Assembly: GCA_027030245.1 (NCBI GenBank)
Contig: JALVFE010000025.1
Span: forward strand, 1 to 64,000
Direction of reading: 5' to 3'
DNA length: 64,000 bases
From: Melioribacteraceae bacterium
Lineage (GTDB): Bacteria; Bacteroidota; Ignavibacteria; Ignavibacteriales; Melioribacteraceae
The position numbers and the translations under genes were made by a program. Each line of letters begins with the position of its first letter. Positions within the stretch are counted from its first letter, which is position 1. Below the pieces are notes generated by a model that did not search any database, was not told the origin of the DNA, and was given only the letters and a program-made list of their open reading frames with translations. Positions 7,088 through 15,338 of the stretch are shown one piece after another.

Positions 7088-7852
7088 ATGAACGGTTCAA
7101 AATTCGAGAAATTAATGAACATAATGCGCCGCTTGCGCAAGGAATGCCCTTGGGATAGAAAACAAACCCACGATTCCATAAAAGCGGCAACAATAGAAGA
7201 AGCTTATGAAGTAATAGAAGCTATTGACCATAAAAACTACGAAGAGCTAAAAAACGAATTGGGCGACTTACTTCTTCACATCGTGTTCCATTCAGCCATT
7301 GCAGAAGAATCGGGGAAGTTTACAATCGACGATGTGATAGACGGAATAACGGATAAATTAATCCGCCGGCATCCTCACATTTTCGGAGATGTTGTTGCCG
7401 AAACCGGCAAAGAAATTGAACGGAATTGGGAAACAATAAAACTGGAAGAAGGCAGAGATTCCGTCCTCGAAGGGATACCGCGGGTTTTACCGGAACTGCA
7501 AAAAGCATACAGAATTCAAGAGAAAGTTTCAAAAGTCGGTTTCGATTGGAAAAATAAGGATGACGTTTGGGAAAAAGTTAAAGAAGAAATATCCGAACTT
7601 CAAAAGGCGGAGAAATCCGGTGATAAAGAACAAATCGAAAATGAAGTAGGCGACCTGTTTTTCGCATTGGTAAATTATGCAAGATTTCTCGGCGTTAACC
7701 CCGAAAACGCATTACGGAAAACAAATAAAAAATTCCTTAACCGTTTTCAATATATCGAAGAAAACATAAAAAAAACGGGAAGAAAAATTACCGATTCAAA
7801 TTTGGAAGAAATGGATAAGTATTGGGAAGAAAGCAAAAGTAAATTTTCTTAA
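7088..7852 (+). CDS. mazG: Nucleoside triphosphate pyrophosphohydrolase MazG
   Basis: 254 residues, the normal length of the two-domain MazG. It hydrolyses (d)NTPs to monophosphate and pyrophosphate in the cytosol and cleans damaged nucleotides from the pool. The N-terminal domain (about 5-115) has LRKECPWDRKQTH and the metal-binding helices EEAYEVIEAI and ELGDLLLHIVFH. The C-terminal domain (about 135-250) has ENEVGDLFFALVNYARFLG and NPENALRKTNKKF. It stands alone, convergent with the aromatic fusion gene 17 bp away. There is no strong ribosome site, which is common in this phylum. It marks the return to ordinary chromosomal sequence after the hairpin array. Confidence 0.95.
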   Translation: MNGSKFEKLMNIMRRLRKECPWDRKQTHDSIKAATIEEAYEVIEAIDHKNYEELKNELGDLLLHIVFHSAIAEESGKFTIDDVIDGITDKLIRRHPHIFGDVVAETGKEIERNWETIKLEEGRDSVLEGIPRVLPELQKAYRIQEKVSKVGFDWKNKDDVWEKVKEEISELQKAEKSGDKEQIENEVGDLFFALVNYARFLGVNPENALRKTNKKFLNRFQYIEENIKKTGRKITDSNLEEMDKYWEESKSKFS

Positions 7853-7869
7853 TACTTTAATTTTATTAA

Positions 7870-9900
7870 TTATAGCTTTCTTAAATCCCGCATCATTTCT
7901 TCAAACTGATCGAACCTCAATGCTTGATCGGGATCGCTTAAGGCTTTTTCCGGTTCGGGATGAAACTCAACCATTATACCGTGCGCACCCACTACCTTTG
8001 CGGCTTTAGCCAACGGAACCACTTTATCCCTTTGTCCGATTGCATGCGAAGGATCTACAATTATTGGAAGATGGGTTAACTCCTTCAAAATCGGGATGGC
8101 GCTTAAATCCAACGTATTGCGCGTTGCGGTTTCAAAAGTTCTGATTCCGCGTTCACATAAAATTACTTGTCTGTTCCCTTGCGAAAGAATATACTCGGCT
8201 GCGTTCAGAAGTTCATCCAGCGAAGACATCATTCCCCTTTTGAGCATTACCGGTCTGTGGCATCTGCCCACGGCTTTCAAAAGAGAGAAGTTTTGCATAT
8301 TGCGGGCGCCGATTTGCAAAATATCCGCTTGCCTTGCCACGGCTTCCACCTGGTCGGGCGATAAAACCTCGGTAATAACCGGCAAACCGAAAGTTTTTCC
8401 GGCGGCTTCGAGTTCGTTTAATCCTTCGAAACCGAGACCCTGGAAACTATACGGGGAAGTTCGCGGTTTGAAACAACCGCCCCTTAAAATATGCGCTCCG
8501 TGTTCTTTCGCTTCGTTGGCACATGCAAAAATCTGATCGTGCGATTCAACCGAGCAAGGTCCGGCAATAACAATAAAATTATCGCCCCCGATTTCAATAT
8601 CGCCGATTTTAATTATCGTATCTTCCGGTTTGTAATCCCGGCTCGCCAATTTATAACTTTTCTTAACTTTTTGTTTTTTAGGTAATTCTTTTTCAACAGG
8701 TTTTTCTTCCTTCTCGATTTCCGGTTCCCTGCTTGCATCTGCGAACGAATCGATTTTTGTCTTAACGATGTCTTTCGACGGATAAGTTCCCAATATTTTT
8801 AAGAACCTCGTGTATTTGCCCAATTCGTCCAACAGTTGCCTTATTTCCGGATCGGCTGTGTTACCTTCGAAATCCAAATAGAACATTTCTTCCCAAGGAT
8901 TTCCCAATATCGGGCGGGATTCGAGTTTAGTCATATTGACATTATATTTATGAAAAACGGAAATAGCTTTTGCCAACGAACCCGGCGTATGAGAAGTTGC
9001 CATAACCAACGAAGTTTTTGCGGGAATTCTTAAATCTACTTCCTTCGGCTTTCTGGCACAGACCAAAAACCTCGTAAAGTTTTCCGATTGATTGGCAATG
9101 TTTCTTTTTAATATTTTAACGTTAAATAAATTTGCGGCTTCTTCGCTTGCTATTGCTCCGTATTGCGGATTATTTTCCTCAACAATTTTTTTTGCGGACA
9201 TTGCGGTATCGGAATAAAAACTGATTTCGCAGTTCGGCAAAGAAGCTAAAAATTTACTGCACTGCGAAGCTCCTTGGTAATGCGTAAATATTTTAGTCAG
9301 TTTTGAAATTGTGGCGTCTTGCGTTCCAATCAAACAATGTTTTACTTGAAATTTTTCTTCTCCCACAATCGATAACGTTGTATGAAGCAATAAATCGTAC
9401 ACTTCGTTAATTCCGCCGGAAGTTGTGTTTTCAATCGGCAGAACCGCAAAGTCGGCTTCGCCTTTTTCCACAGCTTCAACAACTTCGTCAAAAGTATCTT
9501 TGTAAAGAAAAATCAGCTCTTCTTCATTATGAGCAAAAAATTGCGTGGACGCCAAATAGCTGTAAGAACCTTCAATTCCTTGAATGGCAATCCTTAAAAT
9601 GCCGGCATCGTTTTCCGGTTTGTAGTTTTGCAAATATTTCTGTTGAAGACGGACCGAATCATCTATAATTTCGTAAAATATTTTTGTCAGGAAATGCGAA
9701 TCCAAATTATATTCTTTACCGATCGAGATAATCTTATTCAGAAGTTCCATCTCGCGTTGCTGATCCCTGATCGGTTTGCCCGATTCTTTTTTTGCGATTA
9801 CAACTTCCTTGCTAACCTTTCTGCGTTCGGCAAGAAGTTTTATCAGTTCGGTATCGATATCGTTGATTTTTTTTCTTAATTCTTCGATGTTTTTGTTCAT
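7870..9900 (-). CDS. Trifunctional chorismate mutase / prephenate dehydratase / DAHP synthase
   Basis: 676 residues with four domains. 1-90: AroQ-type chorismate mutase (IEELRKKINDIDTELIKLLA, then RKVSKEVVIAKK). About 105-285: prephenate dehydratase (IQGIEGSYSYLA, LPIENTTSGGINEVYDLL, SENFTRFLV). About 297-375: ACT domain (TPGSLAKAISVF, KLESRP), the usual phenylalanine-sensing site. A Lys/Glu-rich linker (about 385-425) follows, then 430-676: a class I-beta DAHP synthase (VIAGPCSVES, RGGCFKPRTSPYSFQG, PVMLKRGM, IIVDPSHAIGQRD). The first committed step of the shikimate pathway and two phenylalanine steps are thus on one chain. The ACT domain could in principle restrain the whole protein; this is inference. 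All motifs look intact. Confidence 0.93.
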   Translation of the reverse strand: MNKNIEELRKKINDIDTELIKLLAERRKVSKEVVIAKKESGKPIRDQQREMELLNKIISIGKEYNLDSHFLTKIFYEIIDDSVRLQQKYLQNYKPENDAGILRIAIQGIEGSYSYLASTQFFAHNEEELIFLYKDTFDEVVEAVEKGEADFAVLPIENTTSGGINEVYDLLLHTTLSIVGEEKFQVKHCLIGTQDATISKLTKIFTHYQGASQCSKFLASLPNCEISFYSDTAMSAKKIVEENNPQYGAIASEEAANLFNVKILKRNIANQSENFTRFLVCARKPKEVDLRIPAKTSLVMATSHTPGSLAKAISVFHKYNVNMTKLESRPILGNPWEEMFYLDFEGNTADPEIRQLLDELGKYTRFLKILGTYPSKDIVKTKIDSFADASREPEIEKEEKPVEKELPKKQKVKKSYKLASRDYKPEDTIIKIGDIEIGGDNFIVIAGPCSVESHDQIFACANEAKEHGAHILRGGCFKPRTSPYSFQGLGFEGLNELEAAGKTFGLPVITEVLSPDQVEAVARQADILQIGARNMQNFSLLKAVGRCHRPVMLKRGMMSSLDELLNAAEYILSQGNRQVILCERGIRTFETATRNTLDLSAIPILKELTHLPIIVDPSHAIGQRDKVVPLAKAAKVVGAHGIMVEFHPEPEKALSDPDQALRFDQFEEMMRDLRKL

Positions 9901-10022
9901 TTTATATTTGTTCGGTCAGTTTTTTTATAAAGTAAAACGGAAACTACAAATTTTTGAATTGATTGTAAATATCGGAAAACGGATTGGGAAAATTTATTGT
10001 TGACCGGTAAAACGCGGAAAAA

Positions 10023-11939
10023 CTATTCCGCTTTGGGAACCGTAAAGTAAAACGTAGAGCCTTTTCCCTCTTCGCTTTCGACCCAAATTTCGCCGTTATG
10101 TTTTTCCACGCTTTCCTTGCAGAGAATAAGTCCGAGCCCGCTCCCTTTTTCTTTCTCGGTTCCGTATTCACTGAAAGGTACATCAATTCTGAATAGCTTA
10201 TTAATGTTTTCCTTGCTTATTCCTATTCCGGTATCGCTAACGCTAACCTCGTATTTGCCCGGTTGTTCGGAAATGTTTATGCTGATTTTTCCGCCGCGCG
10301 GTGTAAATTTGATTGCGTTGGTCAACAAATTTTCAATCACCGATTCAATCATTTGTTCGTCAACAAAAACATACGTATCGGGTTTCACGTTATTTTCTAT
10401 CGTAAGTTCCTTTGCATCCGCATTTGGTTTCAGCAAATGAATTGCGGTAAGCACAAGTTCGTATAAGTCAACTTTTTCGGGATTAAACTCCGCTCTGCCG
10501 GAAGTTATTCTCGACCAATTAAGCAGATTTTCGAGCAATCTGAAAAGGTTTTTGCCCGCATTGTTTATGTCTTTTACAATTTTAACTACTTCTTCTTTAC
10601 TCAATTCGTCGTAATCTTCGGCAACCAATTGCGAAAGACCTAAAATCGCATTAAACGGTGTGCGCAAATCGTGAGCGAGAATTGAGAAAAATTTATCTTT
10701 ATCCCTGTTAAGCTCAAGCAACTTTTCTTCCGATTCGCGCAATTCTTTATTAAGCTTTTCAAGCTGAATGTTCTTTTGCTCAATCGAGTTTTTGCTAAGC
10801 TTTAATTGATGAATATAATTATCCAGTTCTTCGCGTGTTTTCTTTTGCTCGGTGATATCAAGAATCGAGATAATATATTTTCCGGAATCGATTTTTTTCG
10901 CGCGGAAATCTATTTGTTTGATATCCCCGTTTTTGCATTGTATGCTTAAAGTTTTAATTATATTTTTTCGATTAATTTCTTGATTCCAAACATCCGTTAC
11001 AACGCGTCTGTAACTTTCATCGGGGAACATTTTTTCAAACCAATTTTGCAGATCGCCCAGTTCATCCAAACCGTAACCGGTGATGCGGATAAATTCGGAA
11101 TTAACGAAATCAAACTTATCGCCGGAGAGAAGAGCCACACCGTAAGGAACATTTTCGAGAACCGAAACAAGTTCGTTTTCTTTATCGGTTTCTTCAACCG
11201 CAATATGCACAGGGAAACAATTAAGAATGTATTCGTTTTTCCCGTCGCTTCCGAATACACAGGACACATCGCACGTAAAGTTTATTGTGGCTTCGTTAAA
11301 ATTAAACGCCAACGTAATTCTTTCGCGGGATGAAGTTCCGCATTCCAATTTGTTTACGGATTCAACCAGTTTTTCACTGTTTTCTTCATCGAGAAAATCA
11401 AGAATTTTCTTTCCGGCCAATTCTATACTGCCGGTCAATTTTTTATTTTTCCCCTCGTTGATATATTTAATGAAAAACAGATCGTCCAACACAATCGCAA
11501 AACCGGTTGTATTCGATAATATTTTCTCCGTTATCTCCGCCCTTTCCGAAAGGGTTTTATAACGTGTGAGTGAAAGTTTTGCCCGCTCCATTTGAAATTT
11601 TAACTTCTGAAGCGTAACGGGAATAAACACTACTTCGAATGGGGTTTCCAGCAAAAATTTTGAATCATATTCATTTTCGGCGGCTAAAAATAAAACCGGT
11701 ATGCCGTAAGCTTCGAAAAGGATATTAGCCGTTGTGGATCGATCGATTTTACCTTTCAGAGATTCTGTAAGAAACACATAATCGGGTTTGGAATTAAACG
11801 CAATTTTCAATCCTTCCTCACCGGAGGAAGCAAACATTACGGTCACGTTTCCGGTTTGTTTTAATATTTCCGGAAAATCCGAGTTTTCAAGCTCACCGAT
11901 TATCAATATTTTGTAGTTTTTTTCTTGCACAACCATCAA
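10023..11939 (-). CDS. PAS sensor histidine kinase with degenerate N-terminal receiver
   Basis: 638 residues with no membrane helix, so probably cytosolic. 8-125 resembles a receiver domain, but the phospho-acceptor position reads PDYVFLTE (Thr in place of Asp), so it is probably a non-phosphorylated pseudo-receiver. Two PAS-like regions follow (about 140-255 and 262-372, ending in the PAC-type ISILDITEQKK) and then a coiled coil to about 412. HisKA has His near 423 in SILAHDLRTPF. The ATPase domain (about 520-635) has N-box ENLLTNAIKF, G1 DTGIGIS and G2 GSGLGL. No response regulator is adjacent. It lies divergently next to the cytochrome locus, so a link to respiration is possible but unproven. 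Confidence 0.88.
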   Translation of the reverse strand: MMVVQEKNYKILIIGELENSDFPEILKQTGNVTVMFASSGEEGLKIAFNSKPDYVFLTESLKGKIDRSTTANILFEAYGIPVLFLAAENEYDSKFLLETPFEVVFIPVTLQKLKFQMERAKLSLTRYKTLSERAEITEKILSNTTGFAIVLDDLFFIKYINEGKNKKLTGSIELAGKKILDFLDEENSEKLVESVNKLECGTSSRERITLAFNFNEATINFTCDVSCVFGSDGKNEYILNCFPVHIAVEETDKENELVSVLENVPYGVALLSGDKFDFVNSEFIRITGYGLDELGDLQNWFEKMFPDESYRRVVTDVWNQEINRKNIIKTLSIQCKNGDIKQIDFRAKKIDSGKYIISILDITEQKKTREELDNYIHQLKLSKNSIEQKNIQLEKLNKELRESEEKLLELNRDKDKFFSILAHDLRTPFNAILGLSQLVAEDYDELSKEEVVKIVKDINNAGKNLFRLLENLLNWSRITSGRAEFNPEKVDLYELVLTAIHLLKPNADAKELTIENNVKPDTYVFVDEQMIESVIENLLTNAIKFTPRGGKISINISEQPGKYEVSVSDTGIGISKENINKLFRIDVPFSEYGTEKEKGSGLGLILCKESVEKHNGEIWVESEEGKGSTFYFTVPKAE

Positions 11940-12121
11940 ATAAATTTCTTATCTATAATTAAAAGAATTCAATTCGAAAGTAAAGGAGAAAAATAGTAAT
12001 CAGTTTGATTTATATCACAAAAATGATAGACATTCACTAAATGAAAATGAAAATCTCTTCTACACCTGAACATTCTTTTAATCCAATTTCCACACAATTT
12101 TACATTTGGTAAAGTAAAATA

Positions 12122-12152
12122 TTGACAATCTCATCAATTATAAATATCTTTG
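12122..12152 (+). promoter_or_regulatory. Candidate sigma-A promoter of the multiheme locus
   Basis: TTG at 12122-12124 and TATCTTTG at 12145-12152 (exact TAnnTTTG) are 20 bases apart. The predicted start near 12159 leaves about a 55-base leader before the 23-heme gene. The 276-bp gap (11940-12215) between divergent genes otherwise shows only AT-rich sequence. Confidence 0.5.
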
Positions 12153-12215
12153 AAATAAGATACCTTTATCTTTTATTCAATTGTATCTTTCTTCCTCAAA
12201 AAAAACGATGAGGAT

Positions 12216-14477
12216 ATGAAAGGTGTTTTATCATATCTTATTTTTTTCTTTTTGACTTTAAACCTTACGGGTCAGGTTTCCCACATTTGTTTGGATTGTC
12301 ACGGAGATAAAGAACTCCATATTCTGGAAGACGGAAAGTATCTTTCGCTTTACGTTAACGAAAATAAATATGCGTTATCGGTTCACGCAAAATTGGATTG
12401 TAACGAATGCCACAAAAATTACGACCCGTTTAACCTTCCGCACATAACAAAAGAAGAAAAGACTGAAATAACATGTATAGAATGCCATGAACAAGAGAGT
12501 TCGGAAATAGCTTCGCATTCACCGGAAAAAGTGAAATGTTACGATTGCCATTCCAAACATTATACACAGCAAGGTGAAACATTACTTTTTGAAGAACAAA
12601 AGTTTTGTATTTCATGCCATGATAATTCTTCGGCGAGAAATTATATTAAAAGCATTCACTACTTACCCGCCGGTGAAAATGAGAAACCGGTAAAATGCTT
12701 GGATTGTCACGATCAAAAAGCGCACAGAGTTACTCCTGCCCGATTCACCGAAGAAAAGCTTCACGCCGTTTGCGCTCAATGCCATGAAACCATCGTTGGA
12801 CAATATGAACTTAGCCTTCACGGTAAAGCTCTTGCACAAGGTAAATTTTTAGCGCCCAACTGTATAACATGTCATAATAAGCATAAAATTATTAGTCATA
12901 GAAATCCCGCCGCCAATACTTTTAAGATGAACATCCCGAACCTTTGCGGGAAATGCCACAAGGAAGGCACTAAAGTTTCGGAATTAAAAGTAATATCCCA
13001 AAGAAACGTTTTAGCAAATTATTCCCAGTCAATTCACGGCGAAGGGTTATTCAAGCGCGGATTAATCGTAACGGCTGTTTGTAACGATTGCCATAAATCC
13101 CATAATATTTTACCACATCAAGACCCTAAATCTTCAATAAACAGAAACAATATTGCAAAAACATGCCAACAATGTCACGCTCAAATCGAAAAAGTGCATG
13201 TAAAAGTTATCGAAGGTCAATTGTGGGAAAAAGAGCCGCATAAAATTCCGGCTTGCGTCGATTGCCATCAACCGCATAAAGTAAGGAGGGTTGTTTACGA
13301 AGAAATTTTTACCGACGATTATTGTATGGCATGCCATCAAGATAAGACGTTACAATATGAGCGGAACGGTGAGCAAAAGTCGCTTTTCGTAGATTTGGTA
13401 GAATTTAAAAATTCCGTCCATAAAGAAAACACTTGTATAAAATGTCATTCGAATATTAACATAAGCAATTTACCCGTTTGCAAGGACAGCGGACCTGTCG
13501 ATTGTTCGGCATGTCATGCGGAAGTTGTTGAAATTTATAAAACAAGTACGCACGGGAAATTAGTTGCAGATGCCGATCCAAATGCACCTTATTGCAATGA
13601 TTGTCACGGAACGCACAATGCATTATCCAAAAAAAATGTTAATTCGAAGACTTTCCGTACCAATATCCCTACGCTTTGCGCCGATTGCCACCGGGAAGGA
13701 GAAGAAGCAGCCGAACGTTATGAAGGGAAAGAACATAACATAATTAAAAACTACACGATGAGCGTTCATGGTAAAGGACTTTTAAAAAGCGGTCTTGTAG
13801 TAACCGCAACTTGTGTTGACTGCCATACCACCCACGGAGAGCTCCCCGCTTCCGATCCGCGTTCAACTGTTTACAGCGATAATATCCCGAAAACTTGCGC
13901 GACATGTCATTTGGGAATATATGAAGAATTCAAACGAAGCATCCATAGTCCATTGGTTAGCAAAACAGAAGAAGAATTACCTACGTGTTACGATTGTCAC
14001 CGGTCACACAATATTAAACGGGTTGATGAAACCGATTTCAGACAAAACATAATTGACAGATGCGGAAGATGTCACGAAGACGTGACCGAAACATATTTCG
14101 AATCTTTCCACGGTAAAGTTTCAAAACTCGGGGAAACGAAAGTGGCAAAATGTTATGATTGTCACGGTTCCCATAACATATTGCCTGCTGAAAATCCCGA
14201 ATCGATGATAAGTGCAGCCAACGTTGTGGAAACCTGCGCAAAATGTCATGACGGCTCAAATGAAAGGTTTGCCGGTTATATTACTCACGCAAACCATTAT
14301 GACAAAGAAAAATACCCTTACCTTTATTACACATTTTTATTCATGACGATTTTATTGGTTGGTACATTTGCGTTTTTCTGGTTACATACTTTACTATGGT
14401 TACCGCGGGCATTAATAGATAAAAAAATGATATTTAGGAAAAAGCAAAAGAACAAAGACGATGAATCAAACAATTAG
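12216..14477 (+). CDS. Membrane-anchored 23-heme cytochrome c
   Basis: 753 residues with 23 CXXCH motifs counted from CLDCH (near residue 25) to CAKCH (near 683). An N-terminal signal peptide (MKGVLSYLIFFFLTLNLTGQ) sends it to the periplasm, and one C-terminal helix (about 702-725) anchors it in the inner membrane with a basic cytosolic tail. Recurrent blocks such as SIHGEGLFKRGLIVTAVCND and SVHGKGLLKSGLVVTATCVD show internal duplication. The next gene, a cytochrome b, overlaps it by 17 bases, so the two probably form a quinol-oxidising complex that feeds electrons to periplasmic carriers. Many CXXCH neighbours contain His residues suited to bis-His ligation. The electron partner is inferred from context. 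Confidence 0.9.
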   Translation: MKGVLSYLIFFFLTLNLTGQVSHICLDCHGDKELHILEDGKYLSLYVNENKYALSVHAKLDCNECHKNYDPFNLPHITKEEKTEITCIECHEQESSEIASHSPEKVKCYDCHSKHYTQQGETLLFEEQKFCISCHDNSSARNYIKSIHYLPAGENEKPVKCLDCHDQKAHRVTPARFTEEKLHAVCAQCHETIVGQYELSLHGKALAQGKFLAPNCITCHNKHKIISHRNPAANTFKMNIPNLCGKCHKEGTKVSELKVISQRNVLANYSQSIHGEGLFKRGLIVTAVCNDCHKSHNILPHQDPKSSINRNNIAKTCQQCHAQIEKVHVKVIEGQLWEKEPHKIPACVDCHQPHKVRRVVYEEIFTDDYCMACHQDKTLQYERNGEQKSLFVDLVEFKNSVHKENTCIKCHSNINISNLPVCKDSGPVDCSACHAEVVEIYKTSTHGKLVADADPNAPYCNDCHGTHNALSKKNVNSKTFRTNIPTLCADCHREGEEAAERYEGKEHNIIKNYTMSVHGKGLLKSGLVVTATCVDCHTTHGELPASDPRSTVYSDNIPKTCATCHLGIYEEFKRSIHSPLVSKTEEELPTCYDCHRSHNIKRVDETDFRQNIIDRCGRCHEDVTETYFESFHGKVSKLGETKVAKCYDCHGSHNILPAENPESMISAANVVETCAKCHDGSNERFAGYITHANHYDKEKYPYLYYTFLFMTILLVGTFAFFWLHTLLWLPRALIDKKMIFRKKQKNKDDESNN

Positions 14478-15315
14478 CGCAAATAAATCAAATAATATTT
14501 ACTTTGAAAGGTTCGATTCTTTTTCGCGCTTTCTTCACGTATTGGTTATTGTCAGTTTTCTTTTATTGGCGTTGACCGGAATGACAATCAAATTTTCCGG
14601 TAGTCCGATATTTCAAACCATTTCCAAAATATTAGGCGGATACGAAGTAACAAGCGTAATCCACAGATTTGCTGCAATAATAACCGGCGTTTATTTCGGT
14701 CTTCATATATGGTATCTGTTAAATAAATTAAAAACCGGAAAATTGAGTTTAAAAGAATTACTTTCCGGTGAAAATTCTTTGGTCCCGAACAAACGTGATT
14801 TTACAGACTTTTATAAGACAGTAAAATGGTTTTTGGGACTGGGTCCTCGTCCCGATTACGGCAGATGGACATACTGGGAAAAATTCGATTACTTCGCAGT
14901 ATTTTGGGGAGTTGCCGTTATCGGTTCAAGCGGAATGTTGTTATGGTTTCCTGAATTTTTCACAAATCTGGGATTACCGGGATGGACAATAAACGTGGCC
15001 GCAATAATCCATAGCGATGAGGCATTGTTGGCTACCGGTTTTATTTTTACGGTTCATTTTTTTAATACACATTTTCGCCCCGAAAAATTTCCAATGGATA
15101 CGGTTATTTTTACCGGAACCATATCACTTGAGGAATTGAAGGAAGAACGCCCGAGACAGTATGAATATCTATTAAAAAACAATGAGCTTGAAAATTATTT
15201 GACTAAAACGCCTTCTACAAAGGCAATCAAAGCTTGGAAGGTATTCGGATTTACAGCTTTATCCATCGGTATCATTCTTGTTCTGTTAATTATTTACACA
15301 CTAATATTTTTGTAA
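14461..15315 (+). CDS. Di-heme cytochrome b membrane subunit (FdnI/thiosulfate reductase cyt b type)
   Basis: 284 residues with four to five membrane helices (about 24-44, 64-88, 142-162, 187-203, 258-282). Candidate heme b ligands are His26, His68, His82, His199 and His204, the usual arrangement in the formate dehydrogenase gamma / cytochrome b561-like family. This family oxidises menaquinol at the inner membrane. Start and stop overlap with the 23-heme gene implies coupled translation and a fixed complex. The same architecture appears fused to its cytochrome in the next gene. The C-terminal cytosolic segment includes HFRPEKFPMD, also seen in the fused protein as HPKEYPMS. Confidence 0.88.
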   Translation: MNQTISANKSNNIYFERFDSFSRFLHVLVIVSFLLLALTGMTIKFSGSPIFQTISKILGGYEVTSVIHRFAAIITGVYFGLHIWYLLNKLKTGKLSLKELLSGENSLVPNKRDFTDFYKTVKWFLGLGPRPDYGRWTYWEKFDYFAVFWGVAVIGSSGMLLWFPEFFTNLGLPGWTINVAAIIHSDEALLATGFIFTVHFFNTHFRPEKFPMDTVIFTGTISLEELKEERPRQYEYLLKNNELENYLTKTPSTKAIKAWKVFGFTALSIGIILVLLIIYTLIFL

Positions 15316-15338
15316 TTCAAATTTGGAAAGGCACAAAA

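Noticed and set aside
8096-8536. Plus-strand reading opposite the DAHP synthase domain
   Set aside because: Complement of a gene with complete catalytic motifs; no family features of its own.
15234-15338. N-terminal extension of the 16-heme/cytochrome b fusion
   Set aside because: It lies inside the preceding cytochrome b gene and has no ribosome site; the ATG at 15339 gives a proper export signal.
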